64,000 bases of DNA from Gordionus sp. m RMFG-2023 (Eukaryota; Nematomorpha; Gordioida; Chordodea; Parachordodidae): positions 62,272,954 through 62,336,953 of the forward strand of contig NC_088776.1 of assembly GCF_954871325.1 (NCBI RefSeq), read 5' to 3'. Positions 48,434-61,910 of this stretch are shown one piece after another; position 1 is the first letter of the stretch, and every line of letters begins with the position of its first letter. The position numbers and the translations under genes were made by a program. Under the pieces are notes generated by a model, which saw only the letters and a program-made list of their open reading frames with translations, did no database searches and was not told the DNA's origin.

Positions 48434-48653
48434 AATGTTGTTAAACGGCTCATATTGATCTGATTTTTAAAAAGGGCTAACTCAATATTTTATTAGAGAA
48501 AAGTATTCTGAAAAGTCATAAGATGCTGATAAGTATCATAAAGGTGTAAACATCTGTCAACGATATCTCGAGGCTTAGATTATATTTTCTTCAGGATAAA
48601 TTATTGATTTAGCCGTTTTTAAAATCGGCTTAAATCGAGTTTTATATCAACAG
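48434..48653. mobile_element. Palindromic MITE, copy 4
   Basis: The left end GTTGTTAAACGGCTC and AAAAAGGGCTAACTCAATAT pair with the right end GATTTAGCCGTTTTTAAAAT, CGGCTTAAATCGAGT and ATATCAAC. The centre has AAAGGTGTAAACATCTG and GATATCTCGAGGCTTAG. This is the same architecture as the 50.1-kb copy: inverted ends of about 60 bp around an 80-100 bp spacer. Confidence 0.75.
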
Positions 48654-49931
48654 TAAGTTTAATCATAATTAATGATTAAAATATCATCATTGTTTTTTTT
48701 ACTTATTGTAGGAATATGAAGAAATAAGGAAAATAAACTAGTTTTATTACTAATATGTTCTGAAATTATTGATTATTCTTATGACAATAAGTAAAAATAA
48801 AATTCTAAATAATTTAGTTAAAATTATAATAAATTAAATTTCTGAAGTTCAGATAAATGTATTATATAAAAGTTCCATACCTATTTTGAGATGTTTAATA
48901 GTTTCATAAGACCATGTTTTGCATATCTTAAACTGAAAACTCAATTTGTATATACCGTTTTGTTCGAAATTGTATTTGAAGGGTAAATTCTTGAACTTAT
49001 TTTGAAAAATAAATTAAACTTTTCTTTTCACCGTGAAATAAAAATTCACATCATTAATAAATTTAAATAATTATTTCCAATTATTAAAATTCAAAAAAAT
49101 TTGTTTAAAAACTTGGTCAAAATTTTAAGTTGAAATTTTTAAATGAAAATAAAGAATAAATTTTTTTTTCTATATAAAAATATAAATAAGTCCTTTTCAT
49201 TTTTTTTAAATATTTATAAGCTTAAATTTTATAATGGAAACATAGAAATTATGATAAAATAGAAATGTAGTCAAATTGTAGACCTTTTTTTATTTAGAAA
49301 GGTCCTTGGTGTAATAATATGGACACTTACGCAAACCTAAACACAAAATATCGTATAAAGAGGTAGAAAGCAATACTTTACATAAAAATTTATAGTGTGA
49401 AAAATTTATCCTGTCAAGGAAGATAAAAAAAGGAGTAAAAATAAAATTGAATGGTGTGAGGGGTAAAAATATAGAGAGGAGAATCATAAGTAATGGGTGT
49501 CAGAGTTTCTGCCTTACCCAACTGAAGAACAGGGTATCTTATATATGGAAGGAATAATGGAAGGAAATGTTTATCATATGATTTTTATGGTAAATATACT
49601 AAAATTTATTAGTGAAGTCATGATATCTAAAACCTGTCATGTAAATTTATTCGTTAGTTACTTTTTTAAATTTTGTCAATTTCCATGTTACGTTATCTTT
49701 TGTGATTGTCAATAGCTTCATCCTGTAAGTTTGAATCATATGATGGAAAGGTAACGAGAAATTGAAAATTACAAGATTTGAAGTCTCTTTGTGATAACTC
49801 AACTTTTCTAGGAGAAAGGTTTAAAAAAGGTAATTATAAAAAATAGGATTATCTTAAAAATAAAGCGTTAACCCCCTTATTTTCTGGGATTAAAAATATA
49901 TTTTTTCAGTTTAAAAAATTTAAATTTTATG
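48654..49931. other. AT-rich spacer, nothing recognised
   Basis: Two short open frames, at 49290-49487 (minus) and 49497-49715 (plus), show no motif. Confidence 0.4.
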
Positions 49932-50348
49932 CAAAAAATTATCAACATTCCTGTGCCAAAATATAACTTGATAAATATTATTATATAATACTTAATTTTT
50001 AAAACTATTATAGGTTTTAAAAATAGTATGAATAGTGTTGCTAAACTGCTAGATTTGAGCCGATTTTTAAAATGGCTAACTCAATATTTCATCCAGAATA
50101 ATATTACTCAAGCCTGAAGATTTTTTTTGTAGAAGGAACAAAGGTTTGGACATTTATTATCGAAATCTTAGGCGATATTCCTCTGGGTAAAATATTGAGT
50201 TAGCCGTTTTTAAAAATCGGCTCAAATCTAGCAGTTTAGCAACACTATTCATACTATTTTTTAAACCTATAATAGTTTTAAAAATTAAGTATTATATAAT
50301 AATATTTATCAAGTTATATTTTGGCACAGGAATGTTGATAATTTTTTG
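49932..50348. mobile_element. Palindromic MITE, copy 5, inside a near-perfect 417-bp palindrome
   Basis: The left arm 49932-50105 and right arm 50175-50348 are inverted copies that differ at only a few positions over their outer 155 bp. The outermost word is CAAAAAATTATCAACATTCC on both strands. The inner part (GTTGCTAAACTGCTAG, TTTGAGCCGATTTTTAAAA and GGCTAACTCAATATTT) is the shared MITE end. The outer 95 bp of each arm (ATTATCAAC...AGTATGAATA) is not found at the other copies, so either this copy carries longer arms or flanking DNA was duplicated as an inverted repeat. The spacer carries the family's ACAAAGGTTTGGACATTTAT and GAAATCTTAGGCGATATTCC. It could fold into a long hairpin. Confidence 0.88.
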
Positions 50349-52273
50349 TTTAAACACTAATCAGGATACGGCCTAAGTATTTTTATAATAGCAATTAATA
50401 TTATTTTTCAGCGTTTCAAATTTAATTAATCGGAAGTTATCATATTGATTATTTTATAATCGATATGATTATAACATTGTTGACAAAAAAGATCATATAA
50501 TATAAAAAATATAAAATAAATAATTTAATTATATCAAATTTTGTTAAGTTATTACTTAAATTATTCATGTTATTTAAATAAAGAAAAAAATAAACAAGTT
50601 TACAAATTCACAATTTCCTAATTTTACCGTTTTCCTGCAATCAAAATTTTTCATAAATATTACGTGGAACCGGAAGATTTTACATCCGTATTATTTTGTA
50701 TTTTGATAAAGTTAAACAATTTTTTTAAAATTAAAGATAATAATACTTTACATGCCAATATTTCACTAATAATAAAAGGAAAAAATAAAAAATTACCAAT
50801 TTTTTTCGCGCTATATTCTAAAGATAAAGAATAAATAAAAAGTTTTCAGTGTTTAACCTTAAAAAATCACGACATAATTTATATAAATATATATATATGT
50901 AAATTGAATATACAAAAAAAAGATGAAATGTATGAAAGATATTATTATTTATAAAGATATGGAGACAATGGAGAATTTAAAGACCCCTTCTTTCCCATAT
51001 AAAAAATATGATTAAGCAAAATATTGTTTATTCATATAATACATTTATATAAAAAGGAATTGGTTTTAATTTTTTTTTACATTTATTCCCCTAGAATTTT
51101 CTATTTCTTAAAAAATATCTTAGAAATATATTTTTTAATTTAAAAAAAAGTGTGTAAAACTGATTCCCAAAAATCTAAAAATAAATAATAAGTCACATAA
51201 AAAGCTTTCTAAAAAACGCTATATAAGATCAACCTTTAACCTTTTTTTTATTTTCAAGGGTAGGAGAGACCGGGGATGGTTGGGAAATTTTTCGTTTAAA
51301 CCTTAATAATTTTAATATTAATAGACTAATCTGTATAATTTAAACATCTTCTGAATCCCAGAAGTATAGGCTATTTGAAATAATTAATAGGTTATAAATA
51401 TTATTTTTAATAAATAAATTTTCAAGCATTAGAGATAAGGATAAAAAAAAATTATTGCAATCTTATTCAGTTTTAATTCATTTTATTTTTATATCACATT
51501 TTTTCAAAAATACTACAACCTTAATTTACTACCTAATTATGTAATTTTATTCCAATTTTAGCTGATTATACCTTTTTATTTATTATGTTTACTAAACCTA
51601 TTAATGTATTAAATTAAAATGTATATGATTTAAGCAGCTTCAAAAATTAGTGCTTTCAAAAAGTTTGTCAATTTCATGTGGTCCGTGTCTTAATTAGGGG
51701 GTAATTCTTATAAAATTTTGGGAAATTTAATCTAATGAGAATTTAACTATTTTAATTAAACTGAAACAATAAAATAATATCTATAAAAATTGCAGATTCA
51801 TAAGATTATAATTTGAATCGGATAAAAGATAAATTTTCATAATTTTTGCAATTTTTTTATATTTTCAATAATAGGGTTTAATGTTAAATATCTTAGTTGA
51901 AATATCTAAATCTACATGCAATAATTACTGATATATTTCAGGGCATATAACATTGGCTTAAAATTTGATATTAATTATTCTATGTTGAAATTGGAAGATT
52001 TAATAAGTAAGATTCAAAATATTAACGCAACAGATTTTTAAAATTTCCCTATCCTAAATTTTTGATATTTTTATGAATACTTTTCTTAAACTATTTATCA
52101 AATAGATTACGAATAATATTTTGGGTCATAATGGGGATTATACTGTTTTAAAAAAACTCATGGAAATGAACACCAAACATTAGCATTTATTTATTAACGT
52201 AATGATTAAAAAATATAATGTTTTAAAAAATAAGAACTAATCAAAAACACCTAATCATAATTTTTTAAAGGCA
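50349..52273. other. AT-rich spacer, nothing recognised
   Basis: No gene or repeat family I can support. Confidence 0.45.
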
Positions 52274-52394
52274 AGTGTTGTTAATTAGTCGAGTTCTTTC
52301 GAGTCATGGAAATCGACTTATACTTTAGCGACTAATAGTCTACGACTAAAACGACTAATTTAGTTGGTTATCTTTTTAGTTAGCAGCATATATA

Positions 52395-53640
52395 GGTACA
52401 CAGGTAAAAATATATATTGTAAACATATTAAATTACATATTTATGTGAAGATTTACCATAGAAAAGTGATAATTGTCATAATCGTTATTTTTGAACTTTT
52501 TAAATTTTTTTAAAGCAAATAGGTAAAAATATATATTGTAAAGATGTTAAAATGAAATTTCAGTGAAGTTGTAACATAGAAAAGAGACAATTGTCATAAT
52601 CGTTATTTGTGAACTTTTTTGAATTTTTTTAAAAACAAATAGGTAAAAATATATATTGTAAAGATGTTAAAATAAAATTTCAGTGAAGATGTACCATAGA
52701 AAAGTGACAATTGTCATAATCGTTATTTTTGAACTTTTTTGAATTTTTTCAAAGCAAATAGGTAAAAATATATAATGTAAAGATGTTAAAATAAAATTTC
52801 AGTGAAGATGTATCATAGAAAAGTGACAATTGTCATAATCGTTATTTTTGAAGTTTTTTATATTTTTTTTTCAAAGCAAAGAAGTAAAAATATATATTGT
52901 AAAGATGTTGAAATAAAATTTCAGTGAAGATGTACCATAAAAAAGTGACAATTGTCATAATCGTTATTTGTCAACTTTTTTCAATTTTTTCAAAGCAAAT
53001 AGGTAAAAATATATATTATAAAGATGTTTAAAATTTCAGTGAAGATGTACCATAGAAAAGTGACAATTGTCATGTTTTAACGTTTTTGAACTTTTTCAAA
53101 GCAAATAGGTAAAAAATATATTGTAAAGATGTTAAAATAAAATTTCAGTGAAGATGTATTATAGAAAAAAAGATGTTGAAATAAAATCAGTGAAGATGTA
53201 CCATAAAAAAGGAAAATTGTCATAATCGTTATTTTTTAACTTTTTTAAAGTAAATAGGTAATATATATATTGTAAAGATGTTGAAATAAAAGTGAAGATG
53301 TACCATAGAAAAGTGACAATTGTCATAATTGTTATTTTTTAACTTATTTAAAGTAAATAGGTAAAAATATATATTGTAAAGTTGTTAAAATAAAATCTCA
53401 ATGAAGATATGCCATAGAAAGTGGTAATTGTCATAATCGTTATTTGTGAACTTTTTTGAATTTTTTTAAAGTAAATAGGTAATAATTTTAAAGTAAATAG
53501 GTAATAATATATATTGCAATGATGTTAAAATAAAACTTAAATGAATATGTACCATAGAAAAGTGATAATTGTGATAATTGTTATTTAAAATATTTTCGAA
53601 TTTTAGTGCTAACGGATCTTTGAAAAATTTTAACAATAGG
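52395..53640 (+). repeat. Left arm: about 11 tandem units of roughly 115 bp
   Basis: The unit has three blocks: AATAGGTAAAAATATATATT then GTAAAGATGTTAAAATAAAA; TTTCAGTGAAGATGTACCAT then AGAAAAGTGACAATTGTCAT; and AATCGTTATTTTTGAACTTT then a TTTGAATTTTTT tract. GACAATTGTC is a perfect 10-bp palindrome kept in most units. Units 6 to 8 (53030-53250) are shortened, and the outer units are more diverged. Confidence 0.93.
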
Positions 53641-54130
53641 AAGGCTAACAAATTTTTAACTTTTATTTTTCATTTAAAATTCATTAGATAAACATTAAAA
53701 AATATATGCTTATAAAAAAAATTTTAAACACCAGATTATCGATAACTGTTACGTATGTTATCGTCGGAAAAATCAATGAGTTAATAATAATACTTGTAGG
53801 ATTTGATTGCAATATTGGGTCGAAATATTTCGTCCTATAATTGATAAAATTGTAAACATCAGAACAATTTTTTCGGCGAAAAGAGAACTTATTTTGGATG
53901 TGTAATATTTACTTCATACATTTTGATGAAAAAAATAGTAAAATATTTCTGAAAAGGTTTGGAAAAACTTACCGTAAAATTGTGTTCATTTGCCTCTGAA
54001 TTCAAAGATTTAATAGGAGAATTAAATAAAACGGACGATGATATCGTATGAGCAGGTGAGGAGTCTATTGAAAAAGTAGAATAAGTTAATAACTCAGAAT
54101 GTGAAATGTGATAATAAATGTAAGAATTGT
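53640..54130. other. Unique centre of the Foldback-like element
   Basis: About 490 bp not shared with the arms. On the minus strand, 53970-54064 is open in one frame (SSPAHTISSSVLFNSPIKSL then NSEANEHNFT) and ends at a donor-like ACGGTAAGTTT, so it may be a relic exon of a transposase. The evidence is weak. The plus strand shows nothing. Confidence 0.35.
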
Positions 54131-55025
54131 TTAATAATCTTCACTGAAATTTTATAACATCTTTACAATATATATTTTACCTATTTACTTTTAAAAAATC
54201 AAAAAAGTTCAAAAATAACGATTATGACAATTGTCACTTTTCTACGGTACATCTTCATTGGAATTTAATTTAACATCTTTACAATATATATTTTTACCTA
54301 TAAACTTTAAAAAAATTTAAAAAAGTTCAAAAATAACGATTAAGACAATTGTCACTTTTCTATGGTACATCTTCACTAAAATTTTATTTTAACCTCTTTA
54401 CAATATATATTCTTATCTATTTACTTTAAAAAAATTTAAAAAGTTCAAAAATAACGATTATGACAATTGTCACTTTTCTATGGTACATCTTCACTGAAAT
54501 TTTATTTTAACATCTTTACAATATATATTTTTACCTATTTACTTTAAAAAAATTCAAAAAAATTCACAAATAACGATTATGACAATTGTCACTTTTCTAT
54601 ACATCTTCACTGAAATTTTATTTTAACATCTTTACAATATATATATTTACCAATTTTTTTTAAAAAAATTTAAAAAAGTTTACGAATAACAATGTGACAA
54701 TTGTCACTTTTCTATGGTACATCTTCACTGAAATTTTATTTTAACATCTTTACAATTACCTATTATATTTAAAAAAATTCAAAAAAGTTCACAAATAACG
54801 ATTATGACAATTGTCACTTTTCTATGGTACATCTTCACTGAAATTTTATTTTAACACTTTTACAATAAATATATTTTTACCTATTTACTTTTCAAAAATA
54901 ACGATTAAGACAATTAATATTTTTCTATGATGGAACATCTTCACTGAAATTTTATTTTCATCTTTACAACATATAATTTTTCCTAAAAAATGAAAAAAAT
55001 GTTCAAAAATACCGATTATGTTATG
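54130..55025 (-). repeat. Right arm: about 8 inverted units of roughly 115 bp
   Basis: The reverse complement of the left-arm unit, recognisable by AATAACGATTATGACAATTG then TCACTTTTCTATGGTACATC, repeated near 54215, 54330, 54445, 54570, 54685, 54795, 54895 and (degenerate) 55005. It has fewer units than the left arm, so the arms have changed copy number independently. Confidence 0.93.
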
Positions 55026-55251
55026 TTAAATGACTTAATTTAGTCGACTTTATTAATTCTTTTAGTCGACTTAATTAGTTCTTTTAGTCGATTTAATAAG
55101 TTATTTTAGTCGACTAAATTAGTCGTTTTAGTCGACTAAATTTGTCAACTAATAGACTAATTTAGTTGCTAAAGTTTTTAGTCGAATTTTTCGACTACAA
55201 CTATTAGTTAGTCGTCTGTTAGTCGACTAAATTTAGTCGATTAACAACACT

Positions 55252-55762
55252 AGGCGGACCCAACTCAAAGCTGAGCAAATAAGATGCCTTCAAAAATTAT
55301 TTCGCAATCCCTCCCCTTCATTAGTTGAATTCTAGCTACCCTATTGAAACAATAGTTAATTCTAGTAAATCAGAGATAATGTAATATTAGATCAAAATAG
55401 AAAAATTTTAATAATATATAATATTATCTACAATTTAAATATGCGATGCTTAGTTGTATTTTAAAAAACAAGGATTAAATGACGAAAGTGAATTTATAGA
55501 CATATTAAATAATTTATTCCTTAAAAACATTAACCTATCCTTACAAAATATTTATCGAAATTTTTTATAATACATTTCTCTAAATTATTAAATTTACCGA
55601 AATTCATATAGGTGTATGCTATTAAGCGCGAATTTTTAATAATGGGACATATCAAATAGAAGTAAATTTGGTAGGTGATGAATTCGCATGGAAATCTAAA
55701 TTCGATTACATTCGTATTTTCGACCTTAAAATATAATCAATTAAGAAAATATATTTTGTTGG
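55252..55762. other. Short spacer, nothing recognised
   Basis: AT-rich sequence between the Foldback-like element and the microsatellite, with no visible feature. Confidence 0.45.
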
Positions 55763-56119
<357 letters not shown>

Positions 56120-59100
56120 ATCATTTTGTATAATTATCACCTTTTTCTCGAGTACTAAATTTCCAATGTTAGCAGAGGCCTTCATCATAATTGCATAAGA
56201 GTGGTTTTGATCCAGTCTTAAGATCAAAGAATTGTTAATCTCGAACGTTTTTAAAAAGCCTCTATCTATTATCTTTAGATTTACACCTTTTAAGAGTTTA
56301 ATATGTTAAGCATGTTATAAAAAATTTAATGATATTAATATGTGATTAGCCTTTCCAGAACAAACACTTTTCCGGAATCGTCATGTGAGAATTTAAAATC
56401 TTTCAGTTCTATGCATCTTTTCTATGATAAGACAATTCCATATTTATTTTTCAGTATTTTTTTAATTTATATAAAAAACCTATATCCCGAAGTAGCTAAA
56501 AAAACGTCACATTTTGTAATATTTATAATTAAGAAACATCATATTTGTTTTATTAAAATAGAATTTTGTATTTTATTTTAAATTATTTTAGATACTTAAT
56601 ATTTAGAAAAATTAATAATTTAATTTTATAAGTATATAAAAAAGACTAAAATTTGACAAAATATTTAGTTCTCCAATTTTTATTCATTTCCAAAAATAAG
56701 TTTTAAGGGTATCCAATATTTTCAACTATAGCCAGATTCTAAATTTTTTTCCTAATCGAATTAATTTCTTCTATATCACAAAATATTTAGGTTATTAAAT
56801 CTTAATGAAAAAAGCCAAACAAATTAGGTCTATATTATGTGAATTGAAAATTTAATGTTTGTTTCAGTTTTTATATGATATAATTTATGATTAATGAAAT
56901 ATTTTGAAGCGCCAAAAAATTAGCCAGGTCTAGTTTTTTCATATTCTAAAAACAAGTGATAGGTGTTTGTAATGTTGTTAAAAAATCTAGAATTGGGTCT
57001 GTTATTCAAAACGACCCGATTAAGATTTTAGCTTAATATTATGTAAGCATCGAAATTTCTGCAGATAGATGTCCAAAAATTTTCGTCATATATGAGCAAA
57101 ATCATTAGGCTTATACATAATATTATTTTGGTTACGGCATGCGAAACCTTAGTCACCGATCATGCTTTCAATAGTCTATCGATCCTAATCTGGTTTATTA
57201 AGAGCGCTAGGTAATAAAATTTTAAAACGCGAGTTATTCATTGAACCCATACAATAAATAAAAATTAATATTTATAGGATAGTTTAAAATATAAGGCTAT
57301 TTTTTAAAAATTTACTGAGTATTTACTAACTGTAAAAAAATCATATCAAGCTTAACCCTTTAAGAATCTTATAATTTTTTAAATATTTCAAAATTTTAAG
57401 CAAAAAATTGAATTCTATTACATGTACCATTGTGATGTGGTTTTTTCCGGGTACGTGTAGATTCTGAATATAAAAATTTCTATTTGTATACTGAAGCAAT
57501 TTTTAAATTTATAAAAATTGAGTATTTAGGAAAATAATTTTTGGTATATGGAGTATATCGTCCATCCAATAAATTTTTGACAATTTTTTTTATCAAATTC
57601 TGATTAATTTTAAATATCAACTTTTTTAATATAAATTTTTAAAAAAATATATAAATTTTTAAAAAAATATATAAATTTTTATAGAATATGATGTAATTAA
57701 TTTTTTACAAAATTCCTTTTTATTCTAGAAAAACTTATAGCCACCTTGTACCTGTATTATAAGGATTGATTGATTAATATACTTTTGGAACTCTTATTAA
57801 TGTGTTTCAATTTATTAAACATGTAAGCTTAATTTTATTTAATATAAAAATTTTAAGTTTGATTTCAAGGGTAAGCTAATAAATATTTGTGTCCTATAGC
57901 TATTTCGACAAATTATTTACTTAAATGAAAACAGAATCTAGAATAGGCAACTAATAAATTGTTTGGCGACTTTCAAATTTGCGAGAGGAATATTTATAAT
58001 ATTATAATAATAATGTTTATATGAAAACTTTTTAGTCCATCAAACTGCATTCTCCATACCGGTTCATGGCATGCCGATAAAATCACGTAGAGACTTATTG
58101 ATAAAATATATTTTCTCCCATAATCATGATTGAATAATATATTCTCCATAAATATATATTTTTAAATTTAAAAAATGAATTTTTCAAATATGTTTAATGA
58201 TGTAATTTCTTTATTTTTTTTTTAAATTAGGAAAATAATATAGAAAACCATCCGAATATTGTTAATATTCATGTTTATCAAAAACATAAACATGTATTAT
58301 TTTTATAGATTTAAATATTTTATTTTTCTAATTATATAAACAAGATTAGAAACTTCCAATATTATAGTAGAGCACAAAATACCTGAACAACAATTTTTTA
58401 CATTTTATACAATTTCAATTCTAACATCATAAATTAAATAATTTAAAAAAAAATGTCAATACTAATATATTTACTTTTTTTTCCATAACGTGGGCTCATG
58501 TTAATTCTGGCAAATCCCCAATTTGACCAAAATTTTGAAGTCTTAATTAAAATTTTATTAACTACTACTCCTAAAAAACACCTTGATAAATTATTAAACT
58601 CGAACATGGGCAGATTTTTAATTTTTTATTCATTTGCATAGATCTCTATGAAGTTAGCACTATTGCCAGCATTATTTTATTATAAACTAGTATATTAACT
58701 GATTTAAATGAACTTGAAAAGTAAAAATATTATCATTTTTAATACCAGTTCTACACATGATGTTTGAATTTGGTTTAACAGATTAATAAAAATAAACTCT
58801 TAAGTGTCGAGCATGAATAAATATTAAGTTAGATTTTTAACGTAGTTAAGGATATCTGTAAATAATATTATCACCTTATTTTAAATCTTAATAATATGAA
58901 GAGCTTAGCCAATTTATTTATAAAATTGTTTTACCATTCAAATAAAAAATTCTATATTATTTAATCTCAACAAATATTTTATATAATATATATTATATCA
59001 ATTATTCAAAACAACAATGGCCTTAAATATTTTCATTTCAAAAAAAATTGAACTCATATTACCTGTAAAAATTTAATTATTACTTTTTAACCTTTTTTAA

Positions 59101-60500
59101 CCTTTTTAATTAACATTAAACGCATTACAAGTAGAAAAATTATTTTGATTTGTAAGTTAATAAAAACGTAAGCTAAAAAATTTAATATAAAAAAATCATG
59201 AATTTTTTATAAGCATTTAATGGAATAAATACAAAGACTTCTTGATTTTATGTTTTATAATTTATAATTTTTTGAGGACTAATGGAATAATATTCATATT
59301 TTTCAGTTACGCTTATTCTGATTGTAGTGTTATAAAAAAAAAAAATTAATATTAAAAATGCAGTTTATAGTTTAATTTATTAGGCGTTGGTAATTTAGTA
59401 TAATACTACTTTAAAAAAATGATTATTTATTATTATAGGCAAAGACAAAATATTGCTAACTTATTTTTATTCAATATTGCTTTAAATAAATTATATATAT
59501 TCTGGAGGATGATAGGGCGTGGAGGTGTGTAGGGAAAATATTTTATTAGTATAAGATAATATTTAACTTCCACTTTTTATGCCTATTTATTATGCCCCAA
59601 ATCTTTAGTAGATTTATATCTTACATATATTCTATATTAGCTTTTGATTTCCATTGTTTTTAAGATGCAACATGCTATTTATGCCAGTTGGATCTGTCAA
59701 ACCTGAAGTAATGTTTAAATAAGTTTCAAATTTATCACCTATTTAAAGCAAAGATTTTGATGATATAAACAAACAGACCATTGGCCAGAAAAATTTAAAT
59801 GATAGGGGGGGGGGTGTGGTGGCTGGTCAAAAGATTATTTGAGACAATAATTTTTATAAGACATTATAAATAAATTAATATACCAAGCTTAAAACACATT
59901 TAGATGCGTCTGCATCCTAATTCACCTCTATCAGTCTACTTCCATTCTACTCTTGATTTTCTTCTTGAGATTCATTAGCTTTCTCAAATAATGTATTCCT
60001 CACCCCTCATTGTTTGTGCCTTGAACTCAAATTTAGATGATTGATATTATTTCTAGTTCGCTATGTTGAATATGATATAAAATTACAGAACGATTTAACT
60101 TCACTTAATTTTAATCTTCAATGCTCACTAACATGATCTTATTTACATTAAAATATATTTTAATTGTATGATAACTTGTCATGTTATTTTCTCTTGCTGC
60201 CGAAGTTCCAAAGGAGACATCTTTTATACTGCAGACTTTGCATAGTCAAATACTTAGGCACGACCAGCTTAGAGATGGCTTGTTTCTATTATTGGCTATA
60301 TCCATTCCCAAAGCAAACTACATCAACTATGGGCTTTCTTAGACTTATCTAACTTATTTTCTTTTTTTAAGCTTTATTTCTTTGTTTTTTTAAGATTGAA
60401 ATATGTTTATATGGTTACTATTATTATTATACCAATAATTTAGTAGTTATGTTTGTTATGTTTATTTAAAATAATAAAGATTTTATAGACATTTCAATCA
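56120..60500. other. Long AT-rich spacer, no supported feature
   Basis: A patch at 56975-57260 has GTTGTTAAAAAATCTAGAAT and later TCATTAGGCTTATACATAAT, which could be a very old palindromic MITE, but the match is too weak to call. A 10-G run lies at 59805-59814. No genes were seen. Confidence 0.4.
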
Positions 60501-61025
60501 GAAAATAATCATTCCATTTATATATATGTGTATCAAGATAATTTTTTATGATACTATAAAATATTTCTAATAGAAATAAAAATCATCATTTAATAATATT
60601 TTAATGATGGAATATTGATCTTTTTTTCTGGTAAAATGCTCAAAAAAATATGAAAAGAAAAAAAATTGAATTATCAAAATATGGCATACAAGCAGTATTT
60701 TTATCTATCTCAAAATCTCTAAACTCAATCCAGGTAAAGCATGTTGTCAGTGATCGTCATTTCTTTATTTTGCGTTAAAGCTAGCAAAGGGATATCATTG
60801 GGATATCTCAAAATTTTGTTTCATAATACATTTATCAATCACTCGGTAAAGTCTTTTTATTCGTTGTAAGGAAAAGAAGGGTCACGATAAAGAAATAATC
60901 CTGCATTTTCTATTTTTACTAAGGAAAATTAAAGTGGATCTGGTAAAAGAAAGAAAGGTAGCAAGAGAAACTGATGAAGAAGGAATACAGCTAATCTACA
61001 TACTTGCATAATATGATGCTAAAGG

Positions 61026-61585
61026 ATTGTTTTATTTAAAAAAAATTATTTAAATAACCAACACCTACTATAAGTAAAATGACAGTCATTTAATAACCTA
61101 TGAAAATGGTACAAAGAAAACACAAATATATTACATGCTAATCTCTTTTGAAGATTAAAATATGAAATAGACTGCAATTTCATCTCAAGACAAGATATAG
61201 CCGAATAACACAAACTACAATTCATGGATTTATACATTACAAATAAATTCACTAAAAAAGATAAAACTGGAACCATGCATCAAATGGGGTAAATTAAAAA
61301 CAATGACATAAGCCTTTGCAATCAATGCAAACATTGAAACATTAGATTTCTCTTCATACAGATAAATAGACATTGCAAAATCGACACTAGGCTTGACAAG
61401 GGGAAGTAACAAATCATACAAAGAACTGTGGTGGTGGAATGGACAGGTACAAACCACTATACAGTTGAAAAAAGCCCTTTATAAAATATGGTACAATTCC
61501 AAAAACCCAGATGACAAAACAAGATACAAAAATCCTAAGAGAATAGCTACAAAGGCGGTGGCTATGGCCATATCTATGGCATACG
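61026..61585 (+). pseudogene. RTE copy 2: end of endonuclease domain and linker
   Basis: HLITYENGTKKTQIYYMLIS corresponds to the HLITYxSG-x3-QIDYIL motif of RTE endonucleases, with the usual catalytic-region aspartate now Y. The decayed piece near 61150-61230 fits the following CKVIPGE--x-QH-LLV motif. The 68-codon frame 61393-61599 reads KSYKELWWWNGQVQTTIQLK then KALYKIWYNSKNPDDKTRYK and ATKAVAMAISMAYA. This is the standard RTE linker (WWW-EEV, K-A---W, D---Y--AK--AK-AVA-AK). The frame is cut at 61586 by a MITE, and the LINE resumes at about 61911. Confidence 0.85.
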
Positions 61586-61910
61586 CATTGACAATATAAT
61601 GCCTAGACTGACGATTCATTCATTAAAATGCATTTTTAACCGTCTTTAAAAGCAAAGCAGTTGGACTCGCCATTTTGCACATATAGTAATTATTCTCATG
61701 TTAAAAACTACTATTAAATTGATAACTTGCTTCCTTATTATCTCTATGATCTGGTAATTCTTTAATAAAGTTTGCATGATATAGGAATAAATTTGACACT
61801 CGTTTAAAATTTTAATAATGATTAGTGTAACCAAGATGGAGTCTCCAGCTGATTTGCATTGATGTATATTAATGAATGAATCGTCAGTCTAGGTATTATA
61901 TATGTCAATG
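61586..61910. mobile_element. 325-bp MITE with about 40-bp TIRs and 8-bp target duplication
   Basis: The left TIR starts CATTGACAATATAATGCCTA then GACTGACGATTCATTCATTA. The right TIR read inward starts CATTGACATATATAATACCT then AGACTGACGATTCATTCATT. They differ by about one indel and one substitution over 40 bp. The flanks are GGCATACG (61578-61585) and GGTATACG (61911-61918), an 8-bp duplication with one difference. The LINE reading resumes directly after it. An 8-bp duplication suggests hAT, but the CATTGAC terminus is not the usual CAG-type, so the superfamily stays open. The interior is AT-rich and non-coding. Confidence 0.87.

Larger units (their letters stand above)
52274..55251. mobile_element. 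Foldback-like element with tandem-repeat arms
   Basis: A 2.98-kb element. The left end is AGTGTTGTTAATTAGTCGA, and the right end read inward is AGTGTTGTTAATCGACTAAA. Both ends lead into a subterminal zone packed with GTCGACTAA and TAGTCGAC words (52287-52370 and 55030-55245). Inside, about 11 units of a roughly 115-bp repeat fill 52395-53640, and about 8 units of the same repeat in the opposite orientation fill 54130-55025, around a unique centre (53640-54130). Long inverted arms made of tandem repeats define Foldback-type elements. The superfamily is uncertain, and no target duplication could be identified (flanks TTAAAGGCA and AGGCGGACC). No transposase was found. Confidence 0.85.

Noticed and set aside
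56975-57260. Possible sixth copy of the palindromic MITE
   Set aside because: The ends resemble the family only in short words and the second arm could not be found.
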